Both the position numbers and the translations under genes were made by a program. The notes beneath the pieces were generated by a model that was not told the DNA's origin, made no database searches, and saw only the letters and a list, made by a program, of their open reading frames with translations. From positions 18,200 to 82,199 of the forward strand of contig JACKDL010000026.1 in the NCBI GenBank assembly GCA_020633555.1: a stretch of 64,000 nucleotides of DNA. Direction: 5' to 3'. Source of the DNA: Myxococcales bacterium. Its GTDB lineage: Bacteria; Myxococcota_A; Bradymonadia; UBA7976; UBA1532. The stretch's first letter is position 1. Each line of letters starts with the position of its first letter. Below, one piece after another: positions 8,212 to 17,127 of this stretch.

Positions 8212-9453
8212 TCACGGCTTCGGGCACGGTCGCTGGCGGGCCTCGACCACCAACCCGGCGGCGTCGGGGCACAGCTTCCACTCCTGGGCGATGGCGGGTG
8301 GCAGCCCCTTCAGCCAGTCCTTGTCGTTCACCCGGGCGCCTGTCAGATCCGCCCCCTCCAGTACGGTGTCGCCCACCTGCGTGCCCGTCAGATCGGCGTC
8401 GGCCAGCCGCGCGCCGCGCAGATCGGCGCCGCGCAGATCGGCGCGGGCCAGATCGGCCTTCTCCAGGATCGCCTCGCGCAGGTTGGCGTCGTTCAGGCGG
8501 GCTCGGTTCAGCCGGGCGTCCGTCAGATCGGCCCCGCGCAGGTAGGCCCGCGACAGCGACGCGAAGCGCAGATCCGCGCGCTGCAGGTTGGCTCGGTGCA
8601 GCGTCGCGCCCAGCAGGTAGGCGCCCGCCAGCTTGGCGTCCGTCAGCTCCGCGTTGTCCAGATCCACCCGCTTCAGCAGCGCCTTGTGCAGGTCCACGCC
8701 GGGCAGCTTCAGGTTCTGCAGATCCACCCCGTTCCACTTCAGCCGCTCCCCGCCCTGGGTGGCGGGGATCCGCGCCAGCACATCGGCCGCCGTCAGGCTG
8801 TCGTCGCGCAGGTACAGCGGGCGCAGGGCCAGGAACTCCTGATCCACCACGAGCTGGTGCTCGGTGGCCTCGAGCTTCAGCCGCTCGGCGGCCAGGGTCT
8901 GCTCCAGCGCGGCCAGCGCGGCCTTGGCCTCCTGGGCGGCCTTGTCCTCCTGCCCCTTGGCCGAGCCCGCGCGGGCACTGGCCTGCAGCTCTTCCAGGCG
9001 GCTCTCGAGCTCGGCCTTCGCCTCCTGCTGCTCCCGGATGCGCCGGGCCGCCTCGTCCCGGGCGCGCAGCGTCTCGTGGATGTGCAGCACCTCGTTCAGA
9101 GCCCAGCGACTCAGCGCAGGCTCGCCAGTGAAGGTCAGGAACCGGGCCAGCGCGAGCTGCTTGCGCCCGTTGTCCTCTTCGAACTGCAGGTATTGATTGA
9201 GGATCTTGTTCTGCCGCTCCTCGGCGGCCACGGCGGCCTTCTGGGCCACCTCGCGCTCCTTGAGCCGGGCCTGGTAGCCCTCGACCCCGAAGTAGCTGGT
9301 GATCGCCGTCACCAGCACCATCAACAGCGGGGACAGGGTCTTGAACCAGGTCACCCGCCGTTCATGGCGGACCTGCTTGCGGTCCGCGGGGTTCCGGTCC
9401 TGGGGGGGCCGGTCCTGGCCCGGCGGCGTCGGGTCGGTCTGGGGCTCGCTCAT
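8212..9453 (-). CDS. Membrane-anchored coiled-coil protein with pentapeptide repeats
   Basis: A 413-aa protein. A polar, Pro/Gln-rich N-terminus of about 35 residues precedes one membrane segment (about 38-57, TLSPLLMVLVTAITSYFGV). A long charged coiled coil follows (60-210), then a right-handed pentapeptide-repeat helix (about 255-375) with A(D/N)LRxA units such as ADLRGADLRGARLADADLTG. The C-terminus ends in a short Cys-containing tail. Pentapeptide domains usually act as rigid spacers or protein-binding surfaces; no enzymatic function is suggested. The gene converges on the vault-like gene with only 14 bases between stop codons. Whether the two proteins interact is unknown. Confidence 0.85.
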   Translation of the reverse strand: MSEPQTDPTPPGQDRPPQDRNPADRKQVRHERRVTWFKTLSPLLMVLVTAITSYFGVEGYQARLKEREVAQKAAVAAEERQNKILNQYLQFEEDNGRKQLALARFLTFTGEPALSRWALNEVLHIHETLRARDEAARRIREQQEAKAELESRLEELQASARAGSAKGQEDKAAQEAKAALAALEQTLAAERLKLEATEHQLVVDQEFLALRPLYLRDDSLTAADVLARIPATQGGERLKWNGVDLQNLKLPGVDLHKALLKRVDLDNAELTDAKLAGAYLLGATLHRANLQRADLRFASLSRAYLRGADLTDARLNRARLNDANLREAILEKADLARADLRGADLRGARLADADLTGTQVGDTVLEGADLTGARVNDKDWLKGLPPAIAQEWKLCPDAAGLVVEARQRPCPKP

Positions 9454-9560
9454 GGGGCGATGATGGGAGAGGCCGCGGGGCAGCGCCAGAAAGTCACCGC
9501 TTGAGGTCCGCGACGCGGGGGGGCAGACTGCCCAGGCAAGCCGGTTCCAAAGGGCGCGCC

Positions 9561-10010
9561 TTGATTCATGTGTTCCACCGCATTCACGTCGCGACGCCCC
9601 CGCGGACTGCTTTCGCCGTGCTGTCGGATGTGTCGCTGAACCCCCGCTGGCAGTCCACCACGCTCACCGCGCGCTGGACGTCGCCGGCGCCCCACGGCCG
9701 CGAGTCTACCTTCGTCCAGACACACCGGGTGCTGGGCTGGACGTTTGACCACACCTTCGGGGTCCTGGAGTACGAGCCCGAGCGCTTGTTCGCGTACGAG
9801 TGCCGCGAGGGCCCCCAGCCGGTGCAGGTGGCGCTGCGCGTCGAGCCCACGCCCGAGGGCGCGCTCATCGAGATGGAGGTCCGCTCCAACCCCACCGGCG
9901 TGCGGAAGCTCTCGGCGCCCATGGCCCGCCACTACATCAAGCGGATCCTCACCAGCGACATGGGCCGGCTGCGGGCGTTGGTGGATGGGCGGGCCGCGTC
10001 GGCGGACTGA
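9561..10010 (+). CDS. SRPBCC-family (START-like) protein
   Basis: A 149-aa protein with the pattern of polyketide-cyclase/START-like ligand-binding folds: VFHRIHVATPPRTAFAVLSDV at the start, a central beta-sheet, and a long C-terminal helix (YIKRILTSDMGRLRALVDG). Such proteins bind hydrophobic ligands. The ligand is not predictable here. The start is uncertain: I chose TTG 9561, which has aaaggg about seven bases upstream and leaves the canonical first beta strand at the N-terminus. Another TTG at 9501 would add 20 low-complexity residues. It is divergent from the pentapeptide gene and convergent with the following operon. Confidence 0.65.
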   Translation: MIHVFHRIHVATPPRTAFAVLSDVSLNPRWQSTTLTARWTSPAPHGRESTFVQTHRVLGWTFDHTFGVLEYEPERLFAYECREGPQPVQVALRVEPTPEGALIEMEVRSNPTGVRKLSAPMARHYIKRILTSDMGRLRALVDGRAASAD

Positions 10011-10026
10011 ACGCCGGGCCCCACGA

Positions 10027-10845
10027 TCAGAACCGCCAGAACAGCGCCAGCTCCGGCACCACGAACGGTTCCGGCACGAAGAACGAGATCATCGGCACTC
10101 GGTAGTGGCCGTAGCCCAGGCCCACCCGCAGGTTGAACTCCTGCCAGCTCCACATGCCGCTGAGGGTTGCGTGCCCGCGCAGGGCCTTGCCCAGATCCAC
10201 GTCGCTGTCGGCGTAGGTGGTCAGGGTGGTGTCCTCGTCCACCTCGGTGGTCACCGAGCCGTCCGCGCGGATGTTCTCGTAGAGCATCACGTGCCCTTCG
10301 AGGACGGCCGCGAAGACCCGCCCGAAGCGATACTCCAGCGACAACGCCGCCCGACCCGTGCTCACCGCGCCGACGGCCGACAGATCAGCGTCGGACACAT
10401 CGCTGGCGTCCACCTTGGTGACGGTGTAGCCCAGGGCCCCCGAGAGACGCAGCTCAGGCGCCGGGTGCCAGGTGGCGTGGGCCGTCAACGGCACGCCCAC
10501 GACCGGCACGTCCACGGCGTCCTCGCTGGCCCCGGGCAGGTTCTTCGGGTTCCAGCTCATCAGCCCCAGCTCGAGCGCGAAGGTCCAGTCCCCCGGGCGC
10601 CACACGGCGGCCTTGGCGCTCAGGTTGGCCACCCGCAGCAGCCAGGGCACGGTGTACGTCTCGAGCTGCAGCCAGTCGGTGAGCCCGAAGCCCGCCTTGA
10701 ACAGGCCCAGGCGCATCTCGCCGTCCAGCAAGACGCTGGCGGAGTAATCGGTGGCGGGCTGCTTGTCGTGCCATGCGTGGGCCGGGCCGTACAGGCCCAG
10801 GATCACCGCGGCAGCCAGGCCCCACGGCCCCTTGGTCGCGCTCAC
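10027..10845 (-). CDS. Putative outer-membrane beta-barrel protein
   Basis: A 272-aa exported protein. The GTG start at 10845 overlaps the upstream stop codon (GTGA), which indicates translational coupling with the lipoprotein gene. A signal peptide (GPWGLAAAVILGLYGPAHA) is followed by many alternating-residue beta strands, such as SVLLDGEMRLGLFKAGFG and RAALSLEYRFGRVFAAVLEG. The chain ends in WRF, and a terminal aromatic residue is the usual outer-membrane insertion signal. I cannot assign it to a named family. It is the last gene of the MAPEG-RtcB-lipoprotein-barrel operon. Confidence 0.65.
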   Translation of the reverse strand: MSATKGPWGLAAAVILGLYGPAHAWHDKQPATDYSASVLLDGEMRLGLFKAGFGLTDWLQLETYTVPWLLRVANLSAKAAVWRPGDWTFALELGLMSWNPKNLPGASEDAVDVPVVGVPLTAHATWHPAPELRLSGALGYTVTKVDASDVSDADLSAVGAVSTGRAALSLEYRFGRVFAAVLEGHVMLYENIRADGSVTTEVDEDTTLTTYADSDVDLGKALRGHATLSGMWSWQEFNLRVGLGYGHYRVPMISFFVPEPFVVPELALFWRF

Positions 10846-11681
10846 CAGGCGATCTCCCCACCGGGGCCGGTGCAACCCTGCAGATCGCAGGTCCACGTCC
10901 CCTGCGCGTCCACCACCTCCAGCCCGTCCAGCAGATCCTCCAGGGTCTGGGCCTGCCCCAGCTTCTCGAAGTCCAGCCCCAGCAGCAGGCTCTGGCCCTC
11001 GTCCAGGCGCTGACTCAAGAACGCGCGGCCCTCGGCGAACCGCGCCCGGAAGTCATACTCACGGGTGGCGCCGTCCACCGTCACGGCGCCGGCGATCTGC
11101 AGCATGAGCTCGCTGGGCCGCTCGAAGTCGGGCACCACCAGCCGGATGTCGGCGTCGTAGCGCAGGCGCGCGCCGTCGGCGCCGCGGATCGCCCGGCACC
11201 CCCGGGCGGCGCCCCAGAGCGTGTCGGCGAAGCCGCTGGCGCTGGTGGCCACGGCCGTCAGCGCGATCTGCCCGCGCTCATCGGGATCGCCCCAGCCGGG
11301 GCAGCGCCGCTCCAGCACCACCCAGCCGCCCGCCTCGACGCCCACGGTCAGCCCATCGTGCCGGGACTCCAGGGCCCAGCCGGCGCTCGAGGCCGCCTCG
11401 CCGTCAGCGGCGCTCAGGCCGTGCTCCACCGCCACGGTGCCTGTCAGCGCGCCCACGGCGCCCGTGCCCAGGGTCAGCAGGCTGGCCACGTCCGCCACCT
11501 CCTGCAGCCGGGCCTCCAGGGTGCTCACCACCGCCTGCGCGCTCTGGGCGGTGAGCCGGCCCGAGGGGGCGGTGAAGGTGTCGCGCAACGCCTGTGTGTC
11601 GGGCGGGGTGGGTGCCTTGGTGCCCTCGGGGGCGCAGCCCGTCAGGGCCGTGGCGCCCAGCGCCGCCATCAGCCAGCGCAT
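10842..11681 (-). CDS. Lipoprotein of unknown function
   Basis: A 279-aa protein with a short signal peptide and lipobox (ATALTGC) at residue 16. Unlike most lipoproteins in the window it has Ala, not Asp, after the Cys and no long linker. The mature part has a helical region (DVASLLTLGTGAVGALTG) followed by beta-rich sequence containing pairs of cysteines. I do not recognise a family. Its start lies one base after the rtcB stop codon, and its own stop overlaps the barrel gene start, so it belongs to a tightly coupled operon. A role with the downstream barrel in the outer membrane is a guess from context. Confidence 0.65.
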   Translation of the reverse strand: MRWLMAALGATALTGCAPEGTKAPTPPDTQALRDTFTAPSGRLTAQSAQAVVSTLEARLQEVADVASLLTLGTGAVGALTGTVAVEHGLSAADGEAASSAGWALESRHDGLTVGVEAGGWVVLERRCPGWGDPDERGQIALTAVATSASGFADTLWGAARGCRAIRGADGARLRYDADIRLVVPDFERPSELMLQIAGAVTVDGATREYDFRARFAEGRAFLSQRLDEGQSLLLGLDFEKLGQAQTLEDLLDGLEVVDAQGTWTCDLQGCTGPGGEIAW

Positions 11682-11682
11682 G

Positions 11683-13098
11683 TCAGTTCACCCCCTTCAA
11701 GTTCGCCACCGGGTACAGCCGGTGGGCCACCGTCGCGATGCCTTCGGTCTCCAGGACCCCCAGCACCTGGTCCAGATCCTTGTAGACGTGGCCGCACTCG
11801 TCCAGCGGCGTGCGCTCGGTGTTGCCCACCACGCCCTCGATGACCACCTGCTCCGGCCCGAACACCCGGCGCACATGGCGCATCTCGTGGTCGATCTCGT
11901 CGTGGATGTGGCGCAGATCGCGCTGGGCCTGGCCCCGCCCCATCACCCGCCCGCTGCCGTGGTTCACCGAGCAGGCCGACCGACGGGCCCCGTCCTGCGG
12001 GTACAGGATCGCGGCGCCGTCCAGCATGGACCCGGGGATGAGCACCGGGTGGCCGGTGTCGGCCCAGCGGGTGCCCCGCAGATCCGGGTGGCCCGCCGGG
12101 AAGGCCCGCGTGGCGCCCTTGCGGTGCACGAAGCCCGTCTGGGTGCGGCCGTCGGGCAGCCACAGCGTCTCACGCTGCACCAGGTTGTGGCTGATCTCGT
12201 AGAAGACCTCCACGTCGGCCTTCAGCACCTGCTGGGTGGCTTCGCGCACGCCGTGCACGATGAGGTGGCGGTTGGCCACCGCATAGTTCGCGGCGGCGTT
12301 GTGGTGGGCCCAGTACATCTGGCCCAGCCGCGACCCGGCGTCCAGCCAGCTCTCTTCACGGCGGCCCTTCGGCAGCCCCAGCTTCTCGGCGCCGGCGTAG
12401 AAGAAGTGGTTGGCGGTCTGCCAGCCGAAGCCCCGCGAGCCGCAGTGCACCATCACCCAGACCGACCCGTCGTCGCGGTCCACCTGCATCTCGATGAAGT
12501 GGTTGCCGCCCCCCACGCTGCCAAGCTGGGGCTGGGCCTTGGCGGCCGCCTTGGGCACCCGTTTGCGGTCGAAGAGCTGGGGATCCACTTCGATGGCGTG
12601 CCGCTCGCACAGATCCGCCGACACGCCCAGCGCCTTGGCGCCGTTGAACAGCACGTCCTCCACCAGCCGGTGGCTGATCTGCGGTGCCAGCCTGGGCCGG
12701 TGGTTGCCGATGCCGGTGGCCACCCGGGCCTCCACCGCGTCCACCCACTGTCGGCGCCGCTCCCAGTCCACCACGTCGGCCGCGGCCAGGCCCCGCGCCT
12801 TCATGTAGACCACGCCGCACGAGATGTCGTAGCCGCTGCCCGCCTGCACAATCGTCTGGTCGGTCACCAGCACCCCGCCCACGGGGATGCCGTAGCCCAG
12901 GTGGGTGTCGGGCATCAGGTGCAGGCCCTGCGCGCCCGGGTAGGCCGCCGCCAGGGCCGCCTGCCGCCACAGGCTCTCGTCGGTCTGGGCGAACAGGCCC
13001 TCGTCCAGCCAGGCGTCCACGGGGCAGCGCATGTCGCCCACGGGGGCCAGCACGTAGTGGGCGGGCCCCACCTTCTCCACCCGGTCTCGGAACCCCAT
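11683..13098 (-). CDS. rtcB: RtcB-type RNA ligase
   Basis: A 471-aa RNA-splicing ligase. This family joins RNA 2',3'-cyclic or 3'-phosphate ends to 5'-OH ends through a GTP-dependent histidine-guanylate intermediate. The Mn-binding and catalytic positions are present: Asp91 and Cys94 in YDISCGV, GGGNHF (His200), HCGSRG (His218), SHN (His304) and NHGSGR, where His380 corresponds to the guanylylated histidine. The usual MSR after that histidine is MGR here. ATG 13098 has a strong ribosome site (ggagggagg). No archease or RtcR regulator is next to it. The genes downstream are an envelope lipoprotein and a barrel, an unusual setting. Confidence 0.92.
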   Translation of the reverse strand: MGFRDRVEKVGPAHYVLAPVGDMRCPVDAWLDEGLFAQTDESLWRQAALAAAYPGAQGLHLMPDTHLGYGIPVGGVLVTDQTIVQAGSGYDISCGVVYMKARGLAAADVVDWERRRQWVDAVEARVATGIGNHRPRLAPQISHRLVEDVLFNGAKALGVSADLCERHAIEVDPQLFDRKRVPKAAAKAQPQLGSVGGGNHFIEMQVDRDDGSVWVMVHCGSRGFGWQTANHFFYAGAEKLGLPKGRREESWLDAGSRLGQMYWAHHNAAANYAVANRHLIVHGVREATQQVLKADVEVFYEISHNLVQRETLWLPDGRTQTGFVHRKGATRAFPAGHPDLRGTRWADTGHPVLIPGSMLDGAAILYPQDGARRSACSVNHGSGRVMGRGQAQRDLRHIHDEIDHEMRHVRRVFGPEQVVIEGVVGNTERTPLDECGHVYKDLDQVLGVLETEGIATVAHRLYPVANLKGVN

Positions 13099-13127
13099 GG
13101 GCCTCCCTCCTCGGCGCGCGCCCGTTG

Positions 13128-13526
13128 TCAGGCGGCGAGCGCCGCGGCGAGGCCCTGGTAGATCCCGTAGCCGCCGGCCACCAGCAGCGCGGTGAAGGTG
13201 AGCACCATGCCGTAGAAGCGGCCCACGGTGGTGCCCGCGCTGCGGCCCAGGCCCCAGGCGTGGCCCACGCGGCCCACCAGCAGCGCGGCGCCGCAGCCGT
13301 GCACCAGCCACGCCGGCGCGCCGTTGAGCTCGATCATCCCGGTCAGCAGCAGGGCCAGGGGGGTGTACTCGGCGAAGTTCGCGTGCACGCGGATCGCCCG
13401 GGCCAGATCCTTGTGGCCGCCGTCGCCGATGCCCACCTCGTGGCGGCGGCGCAGGCCGATGACCCGCCAGGCCAGGGCGACATAGACCAGGGCGAGCACG
13501 CCGGCGTAGAGCGCCGTCCAGCGCAT
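13128..13526 (-). CDS. MAPEG-family membrane protein
   Basis: A 132-aa integral membrane protein with four hydrophobic segments. The diagnostic MAPEG stretch is RVHANFAEYTPLALLL (compare HxNFxEYxP), preceded by charged GIGDGGHKDLARAI. MAPEG proteins (microsomal glutathione transferase/leukotriene-C4-synthase-like) usually conjugate glutathione to lipophilic substrates; the bacterial substrate is unknown. The start ATG 13526 lies just after a good ribosome site (ctggaggcccc). It is 29 bases upstream of rtcB on the same strand and is probably the first gene of that operon. Confidence 0.88.
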   Translation of the reverse strand: MRWTALYAGVLALVYVALAWRVIGLRRRHEVGIGDGGHKDLARAIRVHANFAEYTPLALLLTGMIELNGAPAWLVHGCGAALLVGRVGHAWGLGRSAGTTVGRFYGMVLTFTALLVAGGYGIYQGLAAALAA

Positions 13527-13626
13527 GGGGCCTCCAGGAGCAGGGGGCGGATCGGGCCGCCGCGCGCCAGGATGCCACCTTCTGGGGCCCGATCGCATCG
13601 AACAGCGTTCACCGCCTGGAGCCGCC

Positions 13627-15222
13627 ATGCCCGCGCCCCTGTCCGAGCTGACCTGGGACCACAGCTACCGCCGGGATCTGCCCGCCGATCCCGAGCCCCG
13701 CAACTACGTGCGCCAGGTCACCGGCGCGGCCTGGTCGGCGGTCAGCCCGACGCGGGTCCGCGCGCCCCGGCTGCTGGCCTGGGCCCCGCAGGTGGCCGAG
13801 CTGCTGGGGATCGCCCCGGGGCACGACCCGCAGGCCCTGGCCCAGGTGCTGGCGGGCAACACGCTGGCCGAGGGCATGGCCCCCTTCGCGGCGGTGTACG
13901 CCGGCCACCAGTTCGGCCACTTCGCCGGCCAGCTCGGCGACGGGCGGGCCATCACCCTGGGCGAGGTGCTCAACCCGGAAGGCGAGCGCTGGGAGCTGCA
14001 GCTCAAGGGCGCGGGCCCCACGCCCTACTCCCGCACCGCCGACGGGCGGGCCGTGCTGCGCTCCAGCGTACGCGAGTTCCTGTGCAGCGAGGCCATGCAC
14101 CACCTGGGGGTGCCCACCACCCGGGCGCTGAGCCTGGTGGGCACGGGCGAACCGGTCGTGCGGGACATGCTGTATTCGGGCGATCCGCGCCCTGAGCCCG
14201 GCGCAGTGGTTTGCCGGGTGGCGCCTTCCTTCATTCGTTTCGGGCACTTCGAGAACTTCGCCTGGCGGAGGGACGGCGACAACCTGCGCCGGCTGGCCGA
14301 ACATGTATTGTGCCGACACTACCCAGGGCTGGGGGAGCCAGCGCCCGACACAATCCTGGCCATGCTCACCGAGATCGCTCAGCGCACCGCCCGCCTCATG
14401 GCCGAGTGGCAGCGGGTGGGCTTCGTGCACGGGGTGATGAACACCGACAACCTGTCGATCCTGGGCGTGACCATCGACTACGGCCCCTACGGCTGGCTCG
14501 AGGGCTACGACCCCGACTGGACGCCCAACACCACCGACGCCCAGAGCGGGCGCTACCGCTACGGGCACCAGCCCGGGGTGGGGCTGTGGAACGTGGCCCG
14601 CCTGGCCGAGGCCTTCCACCCGCTGATCCAGGACGAGCCCGCCCTGAACGGCGTGCTGGACGCCTACCGCGAGGCCTTCGCCGCCGCGCAGGACGCCGGC
14701 TTCGCCGCCAAGCTGGGGCTGGGCGCCTGGCGCGGCGAGGACGAGGCCCTGGTGGGCGACTTGCTCGACCGGCTGCGGGACGCCGAGACCGACATGCCGA
14801 TCTTCTACCGGCTGCTCAGCGGGCTGGACGTCGCCGGGCCGGCCGGGGCTCGCAGCGACGCGGACTGGGTGGCGGCCATCACGCCCGCCTTCTACGACGC
14901 CGACGGGGTAGACAGCGAGCAGCGCGCGGCCTGGGCCGCCTGGCTGCGCCGCTGGGCCGAGCGGGTGCGCGGCGGTGCTCCGGACGCGGAGCGGCAGGCG
15001 GCCATGAAGCGGGCCAACCCGAAGTACGTGCTGCGCAACTGGATGGCGCAGCAGGCCATCGACGCCGCCGAGCAGGGGGACCTGGCCGAGCTGCACCGCC
15101 TGTTCGAGCTGCTGCAGCGCCCCTACGCCGAGCAGCCCGAGCACGAGGTCGCCTACTTCCAGCGGCGCCCCGAGTGGGCGCGGCACAAGCCGGGCTGCTC
15201 CATGCTGAGCTGCTCGAGCTGA
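13627..15222 (+). CDS. selO: SelO/YdiU-family protein adenylyltransferase
   Basis: A 531-aa pseudokinase-fold enzyme of the SelO family, which transfers AMP from ATP to Ser/Thr/Tyr of proteins and is linked to redox stress. Visible motifs are GDGRAITLGEV, LQLKGAGPTPYSR and LRSSVREFLCSEAMHHLGVPTTRALSLV (nucleotide pocket), HGVMNTDNLSILG (catalytic region) and IDYGPYGWLEGYDP (the DFG-like metal site region). The C-terminus is MLSCSS. Its Cys is third from the end, at the position taken by selenocysteine in animal SelO. ATG 13627 is in the divergent space opposite the MAPEG gene, with a ctggag ribosome site. Confidence 0.93.
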   Translation: MPAPLSELTWDHSYRRDLPADPEPRNYVRQVTGAAWSAVSPTRVRAPRLLAWAPQVAELLGIAPGHDPQALAQVLAGNTLAEGMAPFAAVYAGHQFGHFAGQLGDGRAITLGEVLNPEGERWELQLKGAGPTPYSRTADGRAVLRSSVREFLCSEAMHHLGVPTTRALSLVGTGEPVVRDMLYSGDPRPEPGAVVCRVAPSFIRFGHFENFAWRRDGDNLRRLAEHVLCRHYPGLGEPAPDTILAMLTEIAQRTARLMAEWQRVGFVHGVMNTDNLSILGVTIDYGPYGWLEGYDPDWTPNTTDAQSGRYRYGHQPGVGLWNVARLAEAFHPLIQDEPALNGVLDAYREAFAAAQDAGFAAKLGLGAWRGEDEALVGDLLDRLRDAETDMPIFYRLLSGLDVAGPAGARSDADWVAAITPAFYDADGVDSEQRAAWAAWLRRWAERVRGGAPDAERQAAMKRANPKYVLRNWMAQQAIDAAEQGDLAELHRLFELLQRPYAEQPEHEVAYFQRRPEWARHKPGCSMLSCSS

Positions 15223-15259
15223 CTGGGGCCCGCGGCGAGGGCGTCCCCGACGGCGAAGG

Positions 15260-16378
15260 TCAGCGCGGCTCGACGGCCTCGGCGGTGCAGCCGGCGGGCG
15301 CCGTGCGGGGGTGGCAGGCGGGGGATCCATCGGGCAGGGCGGTGACGTAGCCCGAGTCGTCCTGCGGCACCAGGAAGTCGGTGGCCAGGTGATGCGGCGC
15401 CGTCTCGACGGCCGTGTCCAGCTCGGCCTGCCGCTCGGCCTGGGGCGTGCCGCGGCCGTTGACGTTCGACGTCACCAGGAAGCCGGCGTCCACGGTGGCC
15501 TGGATGCGCGCGCGGTCCCCCACGGGGTCGTCCAGCTTGAAGGTGGCGGCGAAGGGCTGGCCCGGGTCGTCGGCGCGCACGAACAGCAGCCGCTCTTGCA
15601 GGGCGGGCGCGCCCTCCAGGTAGGCGTCGCGGTGGTCGCCGCCGTCCAGCAGCGTCACCAGCAGCCGCCCCCGGGTCTGCGCCAGCGGCGGCCAGCCGTC
15701 AGCCGCCAGCGCCGTGGGCAGGTCGGGGTGCGCGCCGCGCACGTCGTCGGGGCTCAGCAGGTGTTCGCGGGGCCAGACGGCGGCCAGCTCGGCCTCGATC
15801 TGGTCGTAGCGGCCGGCCAACGTGTCATAGTCGGGGTTGATGCGATCCAGCTCGTCGTCCTTGAGCTCCAGCCAGATCACCAGCGGTACGTGGCAGGGGT
15901 GGGCCCGCGACCACGCGGCCAGCTCGGCCAGACAGTCCGTCCAGCGGTCACACACGCTGGCGTCATCCAGCACGGGCAGGTGGAACACAACCAGGCCGCG
16001 CTCCTTGTGCCAGTGCAGGTCGAGCTCGAGCTGGCGCACGCCCCGATCGAGCTGCTCACCCAGGAGCGGGTGGCTGTAGTCGTGCCGGGGATCGGCCACC
16101 ACCTCGTCGCGCACGTGGTAGCTGTTGTGCGTGCCCAGGCTGAACACATGGGCGAGCGACAGGGTGTCATCCAGCGGACCCGGCGTGGGGCAGGTCGGCC
16201 ACGGATCCTCGCCGGCCATGTCGGGCGACCCCAGGTCGCCCGAGTCGGCCATGTTGGCCATGTCCATGTCGGCCGTCGCCATGTCGGCCGGTGCGGCATC
16301 CGTCTGTTCCGACGGCGCGTCATCACAGCCCAGGGCGACACCCAGGGCACAGGCGAGCAGCGACGTTTGAAGGCGCAT
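15260..16378 (-). CDS. Ca2+-dependent phosphoinositide-type phospholipase C lipoprotein
   Basis: A 372-aa lipoprotein with lipobox GVALGC, CDD after cleavage, and an ADMxxADM linker to about residue 60. The catalytic domain looks like the PI-PLC-X fold of the calcium-dependent bacterial PLC (PLC1-like) group: FSLGTHNSYH (first catalytic His), RQLELDLHW (metal-binding acidic residues), VFHLPVLDD (second His) and VIWLELKDD. These enzymes cleave the headgroup of phosphatidylinositol or related lipids outside the cell. It lies seven bases downstream of the GST gene and is probably co-transcribed with it. Substrate specificity cannot be read from sequence. Confidence 0.82.
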   Translation of the reverse strand: MRLQTSLLACALGVALGCDDAPSEQTDAAPADMATADMDMANMADSGDLGSPDMAGEDPWPTCPTPGPLDDTLSLAHVFSLGTHNSYHVRDEVVADPRHDYSHPLLGEQLDRGVRQLELDLHWHKERGLVVFHLPVLDDASVCDRWTDCLAELAAWSRAHPCHVPLVIWLELKDDELDRINPDYDTLAGRYDQIEAELAAVWPREHLLSPDDVRGAHPDLPTALAADGWPPLAQTRGRLLVTLLDGGDHRDAYLEGAPALQERLLFVRADDPGQPFAATFKLDDPVGDRARIQATVDAGFLVTSNVNGRGTPQAERQAELDTAVETAPHHLATDFLVPQDDSGYVTALPDGSPACHPRTAPAGCTAEAVEPR

Positions 16379-16385
16379 CCTCACC

Positions 16386-17018
16386 TCACCCTCGGGCGGG
16401 CGGCTCGGTGGCCTGCCAGGCGGGCAGGGCCTGCACGCGGGCCAGCCAGGCCTCCAGGTGGGGGCGGTCATCCAGGGGCAGCTTGGCGGGCTCGCGGTAC
16501 ATGAAGGGCGCGACGGTGGCGAAGTCGGCCAGGGTCACGGCATCACCCACCAGCCAGTCTCGACCGGCCAGGTGGCTCTCCAGCACCGCGGTGTGTTGGC
16601 GGAAGAACCGCTCGCTCTGGGCCACCCGGTCGGGATCCGGCCCGCCCTGGCCATACAGCGCCTTCAGGAAGTTCTCGAAGGTCAGCCCGGCCACGGCGGG
16701 GCTCAGGTGGTTGGCCATCCAGAACAGCCAGCGGTGCACCTGGGCCCGCGCGCCTCGATCGGTGGGGTACACCGCTTCGCCGGCGGCGCCCGCCGCCTCG
16801 GCCAGGTAGATGAGGATGGCGTTGGACTCGGGCAGCACCACGTCGCCGTCCACCAGCACGGGCACGGCGCCTGCGGGGTTCAGCGCCAGGAAGGTGGGGT
16901 CCCGCTGGGCGCCCTTGCCCAGGTTCACGAACACCGGCTCCACGGTCAGGCCCAGGTGGTGGGCCAGCATCATGGGCTTGCGGGCGTTGGACGACATGGG
17001 GTGGTGGTACAGCTTCAT
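16386..17018 (-). CDS. Glutathione S-transferase family protein
   Basis: A 210-aa cytoplasmic GST with a thioredoxin-fold N-terminal domain (MKLYHHPMSSNARKPMMLAHHLGL), a cis-Pro and glutathione-binding region (NPAGAVPVLVDGDVVLPESNAILIYL) and an all-helical C-terminal domain. SSNARK carries the Ser expected near the thiol. GSTs conjugate or reduce electrophiles with glutathione; the substrate is not predictable. It is first in an apparent two-gene operon with the PI-PLC lipoprotein, and divergent from the gene at 17128. Confidence 0.9.
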   Translation of the reverse strand: MKLYHHPMSSNARKPMMLAHHLGLTVEPVFVNLGKGAQRDPTFLALNPAGAVPVLVDGDVVLPESNAILIYLAEAAGAAGEAVYPTDRGARAQVHRWLFWMANHLSPAVAGLTFENFLKALYGQGGPDPDRVAQSERFFRQHTAVLESHLAGRDWLVGDAVTLADFATVAPFMYREPAKLPLDDRPHLEAWLARVQALPAWQATEPPARG

Positions 17019-17127
17019 TGGGGCCTCGCTGGCGGTGTGTGCGCACGCTGCCCGTGGGCGCTCGGCCCGTCAACCGACCTTGTGGCGCCCCCCCCGGCGT
17101 GCCAGGGTCGGCCCCAGGAGGTGCCCC

